NCBI RefSeq assembly: GCF_008831285.2
Contig: NC_045141.1
Location: 16,540,106 to 16,604,105 of the forward strand
Source of the DNA: Nymphaea colorata
Taxonomy: Eukaryota > Streptophyta > Magnoliopsida > Nymphaeales > Nymphaeaceae
Length of the DNA: 64,000 nt
Reading direction: 5' to 3'
Part shown: positions 12,127-23,929 of the stretch, one piece after another
How positions within the stretch are numbered: the first letter of the stretch is position 1
How the letters are laid out: every line of letters starts with the position of its first letter
Made by a program: the position numbers and the translations under genes
Notes under the pieces: model-generated
Told to the model about the DNA's origin: nothing
Databases searched by the model: none
The model's input: only the letters and a program-made list of their open reading frames with translations

Positions 12127-15048
12127 TCAGGACACACTTGAGTTTTCTCCAGACTCGGGGATGGTAGCTAATCCATCAGTCACAGTGAAAGATGGGTTAA
12201 GAAACTTGGCCACAAATGCCCACATCTTATAGACATCATCGAAATTTGTCAAGAAGCCCAGTGAGGCAGTAATAACCTGCACCCGAACCATGGGATTCTT
12301 CATATTATGATGATCATCTGAAATAGGCCCACATAAGGACATGTTTTCAGCATCAAGCAACTTCTGCAGTGGCCTCTGGTTCTCCATAATCCGAATATGG
12401 CTAAGAAACCCGATGCCAATAGATAAACCACTCCTCTCTGCCAGCTTTTGAACAAGTTCAGGATTGATTATATGTCCATTTTTGTCCCTTATATTAAATG
12501 CCACAGCTGCACCTCTTTCATACTTGATCTTAGGCCCATAAATTTGAACTAATGACCTTCCAGTTCGACCATTTGAATCTCGTAACCGGAGTTGCAGCAA
12601 TGAAGTCACAAGCCAATTGATCAGATATCGTAGCCTAAGAGTAGTTTTGTTTAGACCCAACATATTAACATGGTCGAGATGCCTGCATATCATCACAGGC
12701 TCTCTTCGGTCCCACTCCTGGTCTCTTGCTTCCCCATCGCTAATAGCATCATCATCATCATTCATTGTGGTAGCAGAAGCCTCCGCACCTTCTGAAAGAC
12801 TCAGGCCTCCCTTGTAGTTTTCCATGGTAAAGGAAACCCTCCTTCCCATGCTCACCGCTCTTTCTGTATCCTCAACACCAAAAAATCTACCCCCTGCAAG
12901 CTTGTTCCATTCTCTCCTATGTACCAACCTGAACTCTCCTTCTGTTTCTCTCCTTATCGCACTTTCTTTAGCCTCCACCCCCTCCAGACATATCTCAGTA
13001 GAATCACAGCTGTTACTGTTATTGCAATGATCAAATCTTGGTTTCGTAGCAACATCAGGCAAACCATCACCAGTGCAAGTCGTTTCCTCTCTGATCTCAT
13101 CAGAAGAAAAAATTGTTTCTGCACCATCTTGCCCACCACACATCTGGTTAGCATGACCATGATTTTCAGAGTTTGGCATTCCAGAACGAGTGCAATGGGC
13201 ATCTGGCTCAGAATCTTTTATGCCAGTTTCTGGTATAACATCGAATTCCGAAGATTGCTCCTCTTCAGGGACCTCCTTGACACGATCCAACTCTTGGGAA
13301 ACTGATAGCACCGCTGCATCAAATGACAGTACACCACGTGGTCCTGAGTTTAGGTGTCTGGTGTCATAGCGAGGGCTGTTGGATATTGTTGAATTCTGCT
13401 TTGGAGAAAGCCGTTTATGATTCTTCCTGCTGGAAAACCATGAGGGAGGCAAGGGAGATCCAAACTTTGGCCTGTTCAACTGTCCAGAGTTATCAGAACC
13501 AAATGGGCTCTGGCCCAGATCAATCCAGAAGGAGTTGTCAGAGGACTCATCCTCACTGAATACAGGGCTTTTCATGACCTCACCAATCGAAGCACTCTCC
13601 TCCGTCTCCTCAAATATGGTACTCGTCCCATCCCTATCAGAGCTGTTTTCATGCTCCATCTCAGTCTCAAATACGTCTCTAACATGTGCAGACGTGAATG
13701 CACCTGAAAAAGCAGGCAACTGCATTCCTTTAACATTTTCAGGCGTTTCTCCATTTCCATCATCACTTTCAACTTCAATTCCAGCCAAACCTTCCAAACC
13801 ATCCATTGAATCGCTAAGATACTGTGGATAATCAGGGACAATCCTCACCATTCCAGTACCGGCAGTTCCACACTGGTTTTGCAAGCTGGCCATGACTGAC
13901 TTCTTAATCAGGAGGCATCCAAAACCTGAGGGATCTGATCCAAACACTCTATAAAACGAAGTGATAATAAAATCTGGACGGAAAAGTGACAACCCGAGCG
14001 AATCCATGTCTTTAGGACCCAGAGATCCGGCATCAACCAGAACATGCCAATTGTTCTGCTGCGCCAATGCCATCCACTGATAAGAGTACTTTGCACCAGT
14101 GACCCTGGACTGTACAGGAAACACGAACAGCCCCACAGCCGAACCTTGCTTTCTCTTCCTCCTACTAGTAGAGATCCGTTTCCTTAACTCTGAAGAACAG
14201 AGTCTCAGGGTCGGCCATTTGAACCAGGCACTATACACCTTAGCGCCCTTTTCTCTCGCACTCTGAGCCATCCAATTCACAGATTGACTCTCATGATCAA
14301 ACATTGTGAGAAGCCTTTTATTTGTTTGGAACGGGTAAGACTCTGATAGCAACTTAAAAGCTGATCCCCTGCTAACAGTAAAAACCAGACCATATTCATT
14401 CTCAGGTACGTTCAGGTAGTCCATGATCCTAGTCTTGATGTCATGTTCACAGGTGCCTTTCTCAGCACCACCATAGAGCGCATGGTTACTGAGATTGGCG
14501 GTAATCTCAGACAAGCTAAATGAGCAGGACTCCCAATACTGCATTTCTTGTGTGTAAGAGAAAAGCCCAAAACCACAGTAATCTAAACATACCTTAGCAA
14601 CCATATCTGTCAGATGCCAATACTCTTCAGATCTTAAATGATCAATCTTTTCTGAGTCTTGGTACTTCGGATACATGGTAAGAAACTTGTTGAAGGCCTC
14701 ATTGAGGTCAGGAATAGAATGCTCACTGTAATATATCTTTTCAGCAGCAAGGGCAGTTGCCCTGAGGAACTCCCTCTGGGCATGAAGCCTCGCTAGCGAC
14801 CTCGACCTGCCAAAGCTGCCTTCTTGGTCATTGCCAAAGCCCTCAGGGTCCATAACCTGGGACTTGGCCAGTGACCCATCTTCAGATGCCTCTTGCAGGG
14901 CCTCCCTGAGCTTGTGCTCTTGCAGCTGCCTCAGGATTGAGGGCTTCCTCTTGCCTTCCTCTGTCAAACCCCTGTCTATATGTCTCCTCCCCTTGTCCAG
15001 GATAAGGGCAGCACAGAGGGATATGGACTTCCATAGTGGGAGATGCAT
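12127..15048 (-). CDS. PLP-transferase family protein, Moco sulfurase-like, catalytic Lys replaced
   Basis: A single uninterrupted frame of 973 codons plus TGA. It matches the plant family related to the aminotransferase-class-V domain of molybdenum cofactor sulfurase (Arabidopsis relatives At2g23520, At4g37100 and At5g66950, from memory). The start at 15048 gives [19 protein letters not shown], the usual family N-terminus. An in-frame ATG 13 codons upstream (15087) is possible but less likely. The class-V fold lies at about residues 85-420, with [19 protein letters not shown] and the loop [18 protein letters not shown] Ser/Glu/Asp-rich, probably disordered linker follows (about 425-785). The small C-terminal fold (about 790-960) includes [13 protein letters not shown] and [13 protein letters not shown]. 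There is no MOSC domain. Arg367 (AGA, 13950-13948) takes the place of the Schiff-base lysine of SxHKxxG motifs, so classical sulfurase activity is doubtful. Its function is not known. Confidence 0.9.
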   Translation of the reverse strand: MHLPLWKSISLCAALILDKGRRHIDRGLTEEGKRKPSILRQLQEHKLREALQEASEDGSLAKSQVMDPEGFGNDQEGSFGRSRSLARLHAQREFLRATALAAEKIYYSEHSIPDLNEAFNKFLTMYPKYQDSEKIDHLRSEEYWHLTDMVAKVCLDYCGFGLFSYTQEMQYWESCSFSLSEITANLSNHALYGGAEKGTCEHDIKTRIMDYLNVPENEYGLVFTVSRGSAFKLLSESYPFQTNKRLLTMFDHESQSVNWMAQSAREKGAKVYSAWFKWPTLRLCSSELRKRISTSRRKRKQGSAVGLFVFPVQSRVTGAKYSYQWMALAQQNNWHVLVDAGSLGPKDMDSLGLSLFRPDFIITSFYRVFGSDPSGFGCLLIKKSVMASLQNQCGTAGTGMVRIVPDYPQYLSDSMDGLEGLAGIEVESDDGNGETPENVKGMQLPAFSGAFTSAHVRDVFETEMEHENSSDRDGTSTIFEETEESASIGEVMKSPVFSEDESSDNSFWIDLGQSPFGSDNSGQLNRPKFGSPLPPSWFSSRKNHKRLSPKQNSTISNSPRYDTRHLNSGPRGVLSFDAAVLSVSQELDRVKEVPEEEQSSEFDVIPETGIKDSEPDAHCTRSGMPNSENHGHANQMCGGQDGAETIFSSDEIREETTCTGDGLPDVATKPRFDHCNNSNSCDSTEICLEGVEAKESAIRRETEGEFRLVHRREWNKLAGGRFFGVEDTERAVSMGRRVSFTMENYKGGLSLSEGAEASATTMNDDDDAISDGEARDQEWDRREPVMICRHLDHVNMLGLNKTTLRLRYLINWLVTSLLQLRLRDSNGRTGRSLVQIYGPKIKYERGAAVAFNIRDKNGHIINPELVQKLAERSGLSIGIGFLSHIRIMENQRPLQKLLDAENMSLCGPISDDHHNMKNPMVRVQVITASLGFLTNFDDVYKMWAFVAKFLNPSFTVTDGLATIPESGENSSVS

Positions 15049-16290
15049 AAATGCTACCCTCGAAAAACCGACGACCAAGATATCCAAATCAAACCTTCAG
15101 ACCATTCAACATCGCATATGACAGAAAATTGAAACCCAAAAAACCTCTGTCTCTTAACAAAAGAATACCCTGCTCTCCACCCATATGAACAATAAAAATG
15201 TAAGACAGACAATGCAGAGAAGATGGAACGAGAATACATCTAAGATTCCCGACTTTCTTATAAGCTCAAACTCTAGATTCAGTCCATACCAAAGAAAGCT
15301 GAATGTATACCAACCAAAACAAAGGATTCGGCCCTTCCAATCCTAAGAACAAAATCCACCCAAAAAACAAAATACAGAACGAAAAATGAAATGAACTCGA
15401 AGGGAGCCCTTCAGGGAGAGATAAAACTCACAAATGACACCTACCCGACAGGGGACACCCGGAAGAAAATGAAGAAAAAAGAGAACTCTCTTTCTCTGGA
15501 TCTTTTCTTCCTCTTTCACCTTTTTGCACCAGTCAAACCACCAACGACTCCCTTCCCCGACTTAATTAGAGGCAACCCCCTCCACAATCAGCCTCATCAC
15601 TCCCATGGCCAATCCATACAGGTCTGCATTTGATTTCCCCGCTCTCTGTTAATCACAGATCTTGCAAGGACGCCTCTTTGCCTTTTACCCCCACCAGTAA
15701 AAAGTTTCAGAAAAAACAAAACAAAGACATTGACTTCCACAGTTCGATCTCGGTTTTTCCTTTCCAATCTATCACAATTATTTTATATTTTAAACTGCTT
15801 ACTAATAAAAAATTATTACCCTTCTTTAGTGCGTCTGGCACGTTTCTGCTGCCAGGGAAGTCAAAATGGCGTTCTTGATTCTTTAAAAAGCTACTTTCTG
15901 TCCACCAATCTCTCTCCCTCTCTTTCGCGGCATTTGGCTTTCTTGTTAGAAGTTGGATGTCAGGATCTGGAGTCTATCAACAAATTACGAGGCCATCTTC
16001 AGGAAACAAATTATGAGGTCATTTATGCGGATTTGGCATTTACTGTTATTGCTATATTCTGCACTTTTGTCTACTCACAGCGGCTCTTAAAGGTGAGGGG
16101 CTCCCCACTAGATCTGGGTTTATTGGCTGAGAGGTATCCACTTAAGGCTTTAAAACCGACGAATCTTAACGGGATCAAAAACAGGAATTTTAAAAAATGG
16201 GAGCTAACATACGAACCAAATTACTAAAATTTTTGTTGTTGGCAACTGTATATTTATCACAACTTCTCTTAGGCTCCATCTTAATCTTTA

Positions 16291-16397
16291 GGAGTTGTTT
16301 GGCAGTTGGTACAGTAACAAATTATTTTATAAATATATTACTATAACTATGTCATAATCTATGGGACAAATTATTGTTCTTATGGCCAAATGACCCA
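16291..16397. mobile_element. Possible Tourist-like MITE, 107 bp
   Basis: The ends are imperfect inverted repeats: GGAGTTGTTTGGC on the left, and TGGGTCATTTGGCC when the right end is reverse-complemented. Each side is flanked by TTA (16288-16290 and 16398-16400). A TTA duplication is typical of PIF/Harbinger-type MITEs. The repeat match is weak, so this is tentative. Confidence 0.35.
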
Positions 16398-17983
16398 TTA
16401 GAAAGTGAAGAGAATTCGAGCTCATTTTTTAGTAAACACATGATTTTTATAAAACAGTTTACCATTTAAAGTGTTTTTGAATCTTGACACATGCAAATTT
16501 GCCAAGGTATATGAGTGAAACTAAGACTACCAACCTTGGCTGATACGCATCCCAAAAGATATGATTTTTAACACCTTTCTTTCTACCATAATGTATTGTA
16601 AATATTAGATAAAAATTACTTTTCTTGAAGGATTGGTTTTGGGGAAGCTGGGAGAGGGAGACAGAGAGGACATGCACGTTTTTTCTTGTGTTTTTGTCTA
16701 CACTTCGGCTTCTTTCTTCAAAGCATTGCTTTTGCACTTCCTTGGAAGCTATGAGAAAGGCAACCAATTTTTTTTTTAAGAGAGTTTTCTTGGTTTAGCA
16801 TTCAGATTTTTTTAAATCTAAAAGAAGGCCCTAAGTCTCTCAATTTGACTTTGGGTTTTCATGACCATCAAATAAAAACTTATTTTATCGATTCAGTTTA
16901 CCTTTCGAGCAAAGTTTTCAAATAATAACAATAATAAGAATAAATACACAGTGTCAACGTGAAAGCATAAAATAATGAAATTTCAGAGGATCAGTATTCC
17001 GAGATGATATAATCTAAGATCTCTCTTCATAGAAAATAAGGGGATGCTATCCATGAACTTGGTGCCTGACGGTAGGGGCAAAATGTCAGAACCTAAAACT
17101 TTCATTTTTTTATGCGTACATTTTATATTTTTTAAATACTGCCTTGGAAGTTGATTGAACTAATCATAATAAGATGCCAAAAGATTTCATTTGGAAGCAA
17201 CATTTTATCTCTAATTTTTAAAAGGTGCAGTTTTTTCTGATCCACTGCTTTCAAACAACAGATTTTTGTTGCAACAAAGACCAAAGATGAACAAAAACCA
17301 AAGAAGAACAAAAAGGATCCCAAAGTAAGGGGATGAAAAGACCAATGTAGAACCAGAAGAAGGACAAATAAGTAATGACCATAATACCCTCTAGCCAGCA
17401 AAAAAGGGAGCCTTATAATTTTACAAGGACAAAAAAACAAGTAGTGAAAAAGTTAATAGGACCAAAAAAAATAATTTTTTTTTTTTGTTGAAAAATCTTC
17501 AAACACCAACCCCCCTCTTCCTTTTTTTTTTTTTTTGGTGCACATATATTGCATGTACCATCGTGGTGCACCCAACTCGATCTCATATAGCAGACATATA
17601 TGTGAGGGATCATTTCGGGGACATTCCTGTGTTAGGTGTGAAAGGTGTGCCTTATCCCGCTCCAATTTTTTTCTACATCCAAAGCTTTATGTCTCCCTAT
17701 AAAAAAAATCAAGTGAGACCCTTTTGTGGAATTAATGGCAAAAAGTTGGTCCCATGAAACAAAGACTTTTTTTTGTGGCGTCCACTGGGATCCAATATCT
17801 TGTCATCTTTCTATCATAGTTTTTTTGTTTTGTTGGGATCTGAATTGATTAGTTCTCGGATGACCCATGTTTTGGTGAGCGAGAGGTATTAATCTCACCG
17901 ACCAAAAAAGGCTCGAACGCTCCCCCATTCCTCCTGCCTTTAGGGTTCTGAGTTGTGTCGATGTCAGCAATAGTAACAGTATA

Positions 17984-18083
17984 TCCTTTAACTTGGATGT
18001 CGCGCCCTACTACCTTAACACATAGGAACATAATCCTTTAACTTGGATGTCGCGCCCTACTACCTTAACACATAGGAACATAA
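17984..18083. repeat. 50-bp tandem duplication (2 copies)
   Basis: Two identical adjacent 50-bp units at 17984-18033 and 18034-18083, each starting TCCTTTAACTTGGATGTCGC. The lack of divergence suggests a recent event or an assembly duplication. Confidence 0.9.
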
Positions 18084-18604
18084 CTCCCATGGAAATCAAA
18101 CTAGAGACAAACCCATAATCCGACTAGCTACGCTATGCCCCTTGAGGCCATGGATGATCCATGTTAGTCACTTAAATTATTAACTAATAATATTGCTTTC
18201 TTTAATATCCTTAGCTATGATTTGGCCGTTAATCTCTTTGTTAATTAAATTGTACTATTATGTCTCCTTGCTGCTGCAAATTTTCTCTTAAAACTGCAGC
18301 GCAGGTGAACAAGCCCCAATGAAGCGAACAGTTGTTCAAGCCCTACCATGAACCGAGGGAAGCTGGAGAAACACAAACTGGGCTCATGCTTGCTTGATTG
18401 ATCATAGGAATATGCCTCCAGGGTTTTTGAGTTAATATGGATTATGGTAATGGACTCACATGGAAGCTAGGCTAGCAGCATATATGCCTCTCTAGATTCA
18501 GGACTTCTCAGTTGAAGTTATGGTTAATTTGATTGCTAGTGCGCAGCCTAACAGACATCTAACCCTACCAATGCTTGAGCCCAACTAATTACAAATTTAA
18601 AAAT

Positions 18605-18625
18605 TATATATATATATATATATAT
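18605..18625. repeat. (TA)n microsatellite
   Basis: An uninterrupted run of about ten TA units in intergenic DNA. Confidence 0.85.
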
Positions 18626-21600
18626 GAAAACAAAACCTGGTTTTTTGGCCTCTTAAAGACACCTTAACTGTTGAACGGCTAAGGGTGTAACATAGTTGGT
18701 TTGATAGGAAAGCATGTAGGAGGCAGGTGACAATTCTCATGTGTGCTATTCTTTTGGATCGTAAAAAGTAGAATCGCAACACTCAAGCTAAAGGGTGTAC
18801 CGTACCCTACCTAGATGCAGTCCAAAACCCTAGAAGCAGGAGAGAATGAAGGGGCCTTCGGGGCCTGACTCTAGGCAGTGGCCTAACCTTCCGCTTACTC
18901 AGAACTCCTGAACTGTTAATAAAAAAAACTCCTATTTACCACTAACGAAGTTGACCAAATTGAGTAAGATGACAAATTAAGATGCCTCTCAACATAAACT
19001 GCTTCATTTAATGGTTGGTCCTTAGTTTGCATTAACCTCTCTAACTACCCCCAACAAAGTGCATACTAAACTATATTCAAGTTATTTTTTTTTTATCAGT
19101 ATCTAACTTAATTAGGTGGATTACTTTTTTTTATAATGCTAGAAGATTAGGTAAGATCATAAACCTTGGCTGCATTCAAGTAAAGTAAAGCATGTTCGTT
19201 GCATTCTTCAATGAGTTCATAGGTGAGCTGACATAAATAAACTCATAATTGTTCTTAATTAACCATAGGCAAACTAAGGCATGTTTAATCTACTTCAAGA
19301 AGTCAGTATTTTTATTACTACTCAAATTGCAAATTTTTCTTTCTTATTTTGATGATTAAACTATATCAAGTGGGCATGTTAATTGTTGGCTCTCTACCAT
19401 GTAATAGTAAACCTCAATGCAATGGATCGATCATGTTATGCTACTTACTCTATGCCCAATATGATTTTGATATTAACAAAATGTAGATTCTTTTGACACT
19501 TCATTATTTATGTCAACCAATAATCAAACACCAGAGCAGCGTTGATCGTGCATTTATTATATCATTAATCTTAGTTTTATTATACCAATTAAGGCCTACC
19601 GTGGTCTTTAGTTTAGAGTATCGATTTCTTTAAATGAAGAAATGGGTGGACATGCCATACGGTGAAACTCCCATTGAAAATCAGTAAGAAGATAATTAAA
19701 ATATTTTCTGAAAAAATGAATAAAATAATACTGAAAATAATAAAAAAATAATGAATTGTTGAATTATTAAAAAATGTAAAGACCGAAACAAGACGCTCTG
19801 GAATCGAACATATTGAAACTAAATCAGTTTACCACCTATTCAATTCCAATCCCCAATTCAATCTTTCCATCTTTCTGTACCAGAGTACGCTCGAGTTCAA
19901 TGACTAGTTGGACAAAATCTCCAAGGCCAATTTATCTCATCTTCCATATTTAAAAAATATATTGTCACCAACGCTTATAATGGTGGCCGTTCATCATCAA
20001 CATCAACGGCGGTTTTTTTTTTCTTTTTAAATTTCACATTTCATGTGATCATGGTAGACAGAATGGGGAGGATCCTATCCAACTTTGAATGGGGAAGAGT
20101 AATAAAATGATTATAAAATTGATGCTGTGTTCCATTTTGACTTGTTTTTTTCTCGTTAAATTCGATATAAAAAAGCGCCCCCAGAACAAGCATGATCATG
20201 AAAATGCCAGCAAACCCCAAACCACCTGTCAACGCGCTGTTTTGTCCCGTTGGGAAAGTTTATCCCGAAAATTTCGCAGGCAAACAAACGCCACCACAAT
20301 TTTCCTACAGTCTACTCAGCCCACCTGCTTTTGTGCTGCAATTACTTTAATACCCATGCATAATTGACCCTTCCAAGCTGCAGTTAGGCAGATTCCTACT
20401 AATGATTCCCTCAATTATTGAACTTTTGACCTCTTTCTAAAAAGGTAAAAGGAGTTGCTAGATGGCTGGGGCTCTTGTTGACAGTTTAATTGGGTGAATG
20501 ATGTGGGGTGTGAGTAATTTGCTCAACTTTGGAACCTGTTTTTAGATGTAACTTCTTATCTAGGTGAATGAAGCTTTTCTGGAAAGGGAGAGTCAGCTTT
20601 CACTCCAGCGGTAGGGCTTGCAAATTCTAATTTGACAATTTAATGACACGATGCTGCGACTGAATGTCAAAACTGTTCTGCACAAAAGTATGCCCCTTCT
20701 TTTCCCATCCATCATTCATCTTTTGTTTGGAAATCTTTTGTCTATATTTATTGGTAACGTACTGGGCATCAAGGTGGTTCGACTCCTTTAAGAACTTAGG
20801 TTAGAGTTCTGAAGTAGTCACTGTCACGTCATGCACTTTACCTATGGACCGTAGGTCTTGAAACATGCTCTATGAAAACCCAAGGGGGGCGGGTACATGA
20901 AAGGGGCCAGTGGCCTCTCTTAAGAGCGATGAAATGAACCATTCACACTTAAAAAAAAAAAAACCAGAAATATTCATTCATACACAAAAACCCTTATTTT
21001 CAATAGTAAGCCAAGTCAGATGAAATACTCTTGGTCTCAAAGCTTATATAATTGGGTTGATAAAAATTTTTGGCTCTACCATTGCTTGGCTTGTGCAACC
21101 AAAGCAACTTGTAATGTTTTTGACAAACAACGGCTGGTGACTCTTGTATTAATCGTGCTTTAACTGTTGGATTTCTCCATTCGTTTAAAAGAGAACATGA
21201 TTTAGATCATGATTTTTTAATACCGAGTCCTTTCCTTTTTTAAGTAAATAAAAAAAAAACAGGATTCATAATGTTTCATGATGTAAAGTTTTTTTTTATG
21301 ATGTGTGTCATTGGATTTTTCATATTCTCAAAAAAAGCAACACAATTCAAGGGAAATATCATAGCTGGTTGGTTTAAGGGCTTATAAAAAAGAGCGTGTC
21401 TATAGTAGAAACTCACAGACTACATGCATGTATTTAACTTAATGTGACCTGATATTGCTCATATCGAAAGAGATTTGCAAAGTCCAAGTTCATCAAACCA
21501 AGAATCTCAAGTTAAACGCAAGGACTTGAGGTAACAGAACCCTACCCAGCTTCATGTTCAAGTTTCTTTTGTGGGAAACCACACTTGGGTTGAGAAATTT

Positions 21601-21626
21601 CTTTGCTTGTTTGTGGTGTAAAACAT

Positions 21627-21923
21627 AAGGGGACGTGTGGGTGACATCCTAGTCTAAACTTGGTTTTATGATAAACAAGTCTTTTAATGAGCTTTGTAAT
21701 GCTTAGTTTATTTGTTTGTGTGACCCATTCAAAACCTAGTTTTTCATAAATAACTTGTGGGGGTCAAGTTTTTCGCCCTTTTGTAAAACAAGGTTTTGTA
21801 AGAACTAAGTTTTTCTCAAACTCAGTTTTGATGTCATTCAAACACTCGAAAAACCTGGTTTTTGAAGTAAAAATAGATTTTTCCTCCAAAACTCCAGTAT
21901 GGATGTCATCCAAACACCCCTTT
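21627..21923. mobile_element. MITE-like element with about 22-bp TIR
   Basis: The left end reads AAGGGGACGTGTGGGTGACA followed by TCC. The reverse complement of the right end reads AAGGGGTGTTTGGATGACAT followed by CC. The two align over about 22 bases with few mismatches. Inside, the phrase GATGTCATTCAAACAC is close to the right terminus and suggests an internal partial repeat. The 297-bp element is non-coding, and its family is unknown. Confidence 0.55.
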
Positions 21924-23258
21924 TAATTCTAAAGCCCATGCATGCCTTGAGCGGAACCAGACCCGCTTTAGACCAGATCACGAGTCGGCAGTTCAGGTCC
22001 CGCGTCCAAAGATAAATGCAGGTCAGGAGCGGCCTCAATGACGGATCCAGATTAGGACGGGACAAGGTACCTCTGCATAGATTTTCAAGCGTGATTAAAG
22101 GCCAACAGTAGTACGCAATACAGTCTATAAATGAGTTGAACTTACTTTTTTTTTTTCACTTTTTAGGTTGCCTTCTTGTTATTGAATTTCCCATGCAATA
22201 CCATAGTGAGTTCTAAGGGTTGGTGCGACGGCCATGTAGGGGGCTGGTAGGTGGTCAGTCTTTGTTTTAAACTTTTATGACATCAATCTTTCGTGCTACA
22301 AGGGGGTTATCAATATACAAGTTAAAGCATAGTGGAAGCATCCCTAAGACACCACAAAGCAGCCCTTGATCCTTGTGGGTGGTGGGTGAGTGTGGTGGGG
22401 AGGAGAGGGAAAGTGTTGGCCTTCGCTTGGGTGGTGGGAATAACCTCCTGCTCACCTGAAACAATTAGATCGAGGGTTTTGACAAGCGAATTTTGATTAG
22501 CAAATGTAGAAACAAGAAAACTTTTATTAGCTCATTCAAATTTTTCCCCTTGATTAGCAAATGTAGGTGCAAATTTTCAACTTTATACGCTAGAAAACAA
22601 TTTTTATTATTTCAAACATTTATAAGCTAATTTCAACTGAAAAAAATAACTCGTTGTGGGGGAATAATCCAAAGAGGTGGAAGTGAGGATAGTGCCCCTG
22701 ATAATCGAAATGACAACCAAATCTTTGCTAGTCTGCCAATCCCACCAGACATGCTACAGCCTAGAGATAATTAACTTGAAAGCAAATATGTGAGCTTTTT
22801 CAGAGCATCAATATAATTTTCTGCATTTTAAATATTGTTTCCCCGCTTAATGGAGAACCATTCGCTACCAATGAGGAATTTATCCCATATTCGCTACCAA
22901 TGAGGAATTTATCCCATAGGTACAACATTTGAATCAATTTTCTTCTATAAGAATCAATATTATAACATTCAATTCTTTCCCGATACGTCTCGAGGAAAAT
23001 CCCAAATTGGATCCCGAATTGATGGGTTGGCATGAACTTATCGATGCAGTCTTCTAATAGGAATTTAATTTTCCCAAAGATCATGGCTTTCGTGCTTTGG
23101 GAAGTCATCCAAGATCCTTTTGATGACATATGTTGAAGGGATAACTACTATATGAACCACATATAGTTCCTTCTTTGATGGGTCGTCCTCTTAGTTGGTA
23201 TAACTATTTAAGGGACAATAAAGATGAAATGATTTTTCATCATCTCAATTGATAAGTA
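21924..23258. other. Spacer with one unexplained minus-strand open frame
   Basis: No known gene. A minus-strand frame at 22800-23129 is open for 109 codons but resembles nothing I can name. It overlaps a 29-bp tandem duplication at 22861-22918. It lies beside, and on the same strand as, the plastid psbN fragment, so it could belong to the same inserted DNA. This is not shown. Confidence 0.4.
22861..22918. repeat. 29-bp tandem duplication (2 copies)
   Basis: Two identical adjacent copies of a 29-bp unit starting TTCGCTACCAATGAGGAATT, at 22861-22889 and 22890-22918. Since 29 is not a multiple of three, the duplication shifts any frame crossing it. Confidence 0.9.
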
Positions 23259-23377
23259 GTCCCCATGTTCCTCAAATGGATCTCTTAGTTGTTGTAGAGG
23301 GTTGCCCTAAAGCAACATATAAGGCATACCCCGCAAAGCTTACAAGTAAACCAGATATGAAGATGGCGACTAGAGTT
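23259..23377 (-). pseudogene. psbN: Plastid psbN fragment inserted in the nucleus (NUPT)
   Basis: On the minus strand the sequence translates as [20 protein letters not shown] followed by VALGQPS. This is clearly the membrane segment of PsbN, a 43-residue plastid protein linked to photosystem II assembly. After one inserted base the other frame continues [12 protein letters not shown], the normal PsbN C-terminus. The start region is degraded: a stop-containing TGTAAC lies where the first codons should be. The frameshift and lost start make it a pseudogene. Its presence beside LINE and MITE debris marks it as old plastid DNA in the nucleus rather than a true plastid contig. Confidence 0.8.
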
Positions 23378-23606
23378 ACATGTCAAAGTAAAATATCTAA
23401 TGGGCCCTCACACGCGATATGAATTGGTATGTTAACATAGACACCAATTTTAGTAGCATCGACATAAGTCCTACATTTTAACACTTTGATTATCTTAAGT
23501 ATCACATCTTGCAAATTAATCTTAAATGCCAAGCCTTAAGATTTAATTGGCGCCCAAGCATCAGGCATCGCTAGATTGAAAATCGCTTCTAAGTAGATTG
23601 AGCTTC

Positions 23607-23917
23607 TAAGGGTGGGTGTTGGGCCGGCCCGGCCCAACCCGATACGACTCGGCCCTGGTTGGCCTGTCGGGCCGGCCCGATATCCCCAGTCTTGTCTCGG
23701 GCCCAACCCGGCCCGGCTCGTTTGACAATAAAAAATAATTTTTAAATTATAAAATAAAATTTTTGTCATATAAAATTTATTTTTTATAATAAAATACATG
23801 TTATTAAAATAAAATTAATAAAAAAATATTTTTTAAATTGTTAATGGACCGAGCCGGGCTGTCCTAAGCCGCACCATCAAGCCCGATCCCGTGCCCGACC
23901 GGGCTGGCCCAGGCCTA
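23607..23917 (+). mobile_element. hAT-like MITE, copy 1 (311 bp)
   Basis: It begins TAAGGGTGGGTGTTGGGCCG and ends GGCCCAGGCCTA. The ends are GC-rich runs of GGCCGGCCC-type motifs, and the middle is very AT-rich (TTTATTTTTTATAATAAAAT). It is closely related to, and the same length as, copy 2 at 24760-25070, in the same orientation. The target-site duplication here is not clean. It sits immediately 5' of the LINE reverse-transcriptase fragment. Confidence 0.75.
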
Positions 23918-23929
23918 GTTTCTAACAAA

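Larger units (their letters stand above)
15049..21626. other. Intergenic desert with no recognised gene
   Basis: The first 600 bases should hold the 5' leader and promoter of the sulfurase-like gene. They are pyrimidine- and purine-rich on opposite strands, and a leader intron is possible but not demonstrable. The rest is AT-rich, with poly-T runs, one small MITE-like element (16291-16397), a 50-bp tandem duplication (17984-18083) and a (TA)n run. Open frames up to 165 codons (15730-16227) have no recognisable domain and look random. Confidence 0.5.

Noticed and set aside
15049-15087. Upstream in-frame ATG of the sulfurase-like gene (13 extra residues)
   Set aside because: The family begins with MH(L/I)xLWKxIS; the extra residues add no domain and the downstream ATG fits better.
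12617-15121. Several 60-130 codon frames on the plus strand and other minus frames over the sulfurase-like gene
   Set aside because: They are shadows of the 973-codon frame and resemble no protein.
15730-16227. 165-codon plus-strand frame
   Set aside because: No recognised domain, low-complexity start and no splice or promoter context; it probably overlaps the upstream region of the sulfurase-like gene by chance.
17765-17800. GTGGCGTCCACTGGGATCC looked like an LTR-retrotransposon primer-binding region
   Set aside because: No paired LTRs, polypurine tract or gag/pol frames were found around it.
20760-20800. GGTTCGACTCC resembled a tRNA T-loop
   Set aside because: No matching A-box, anticodon stem or acceptor stem could be drawn around it.
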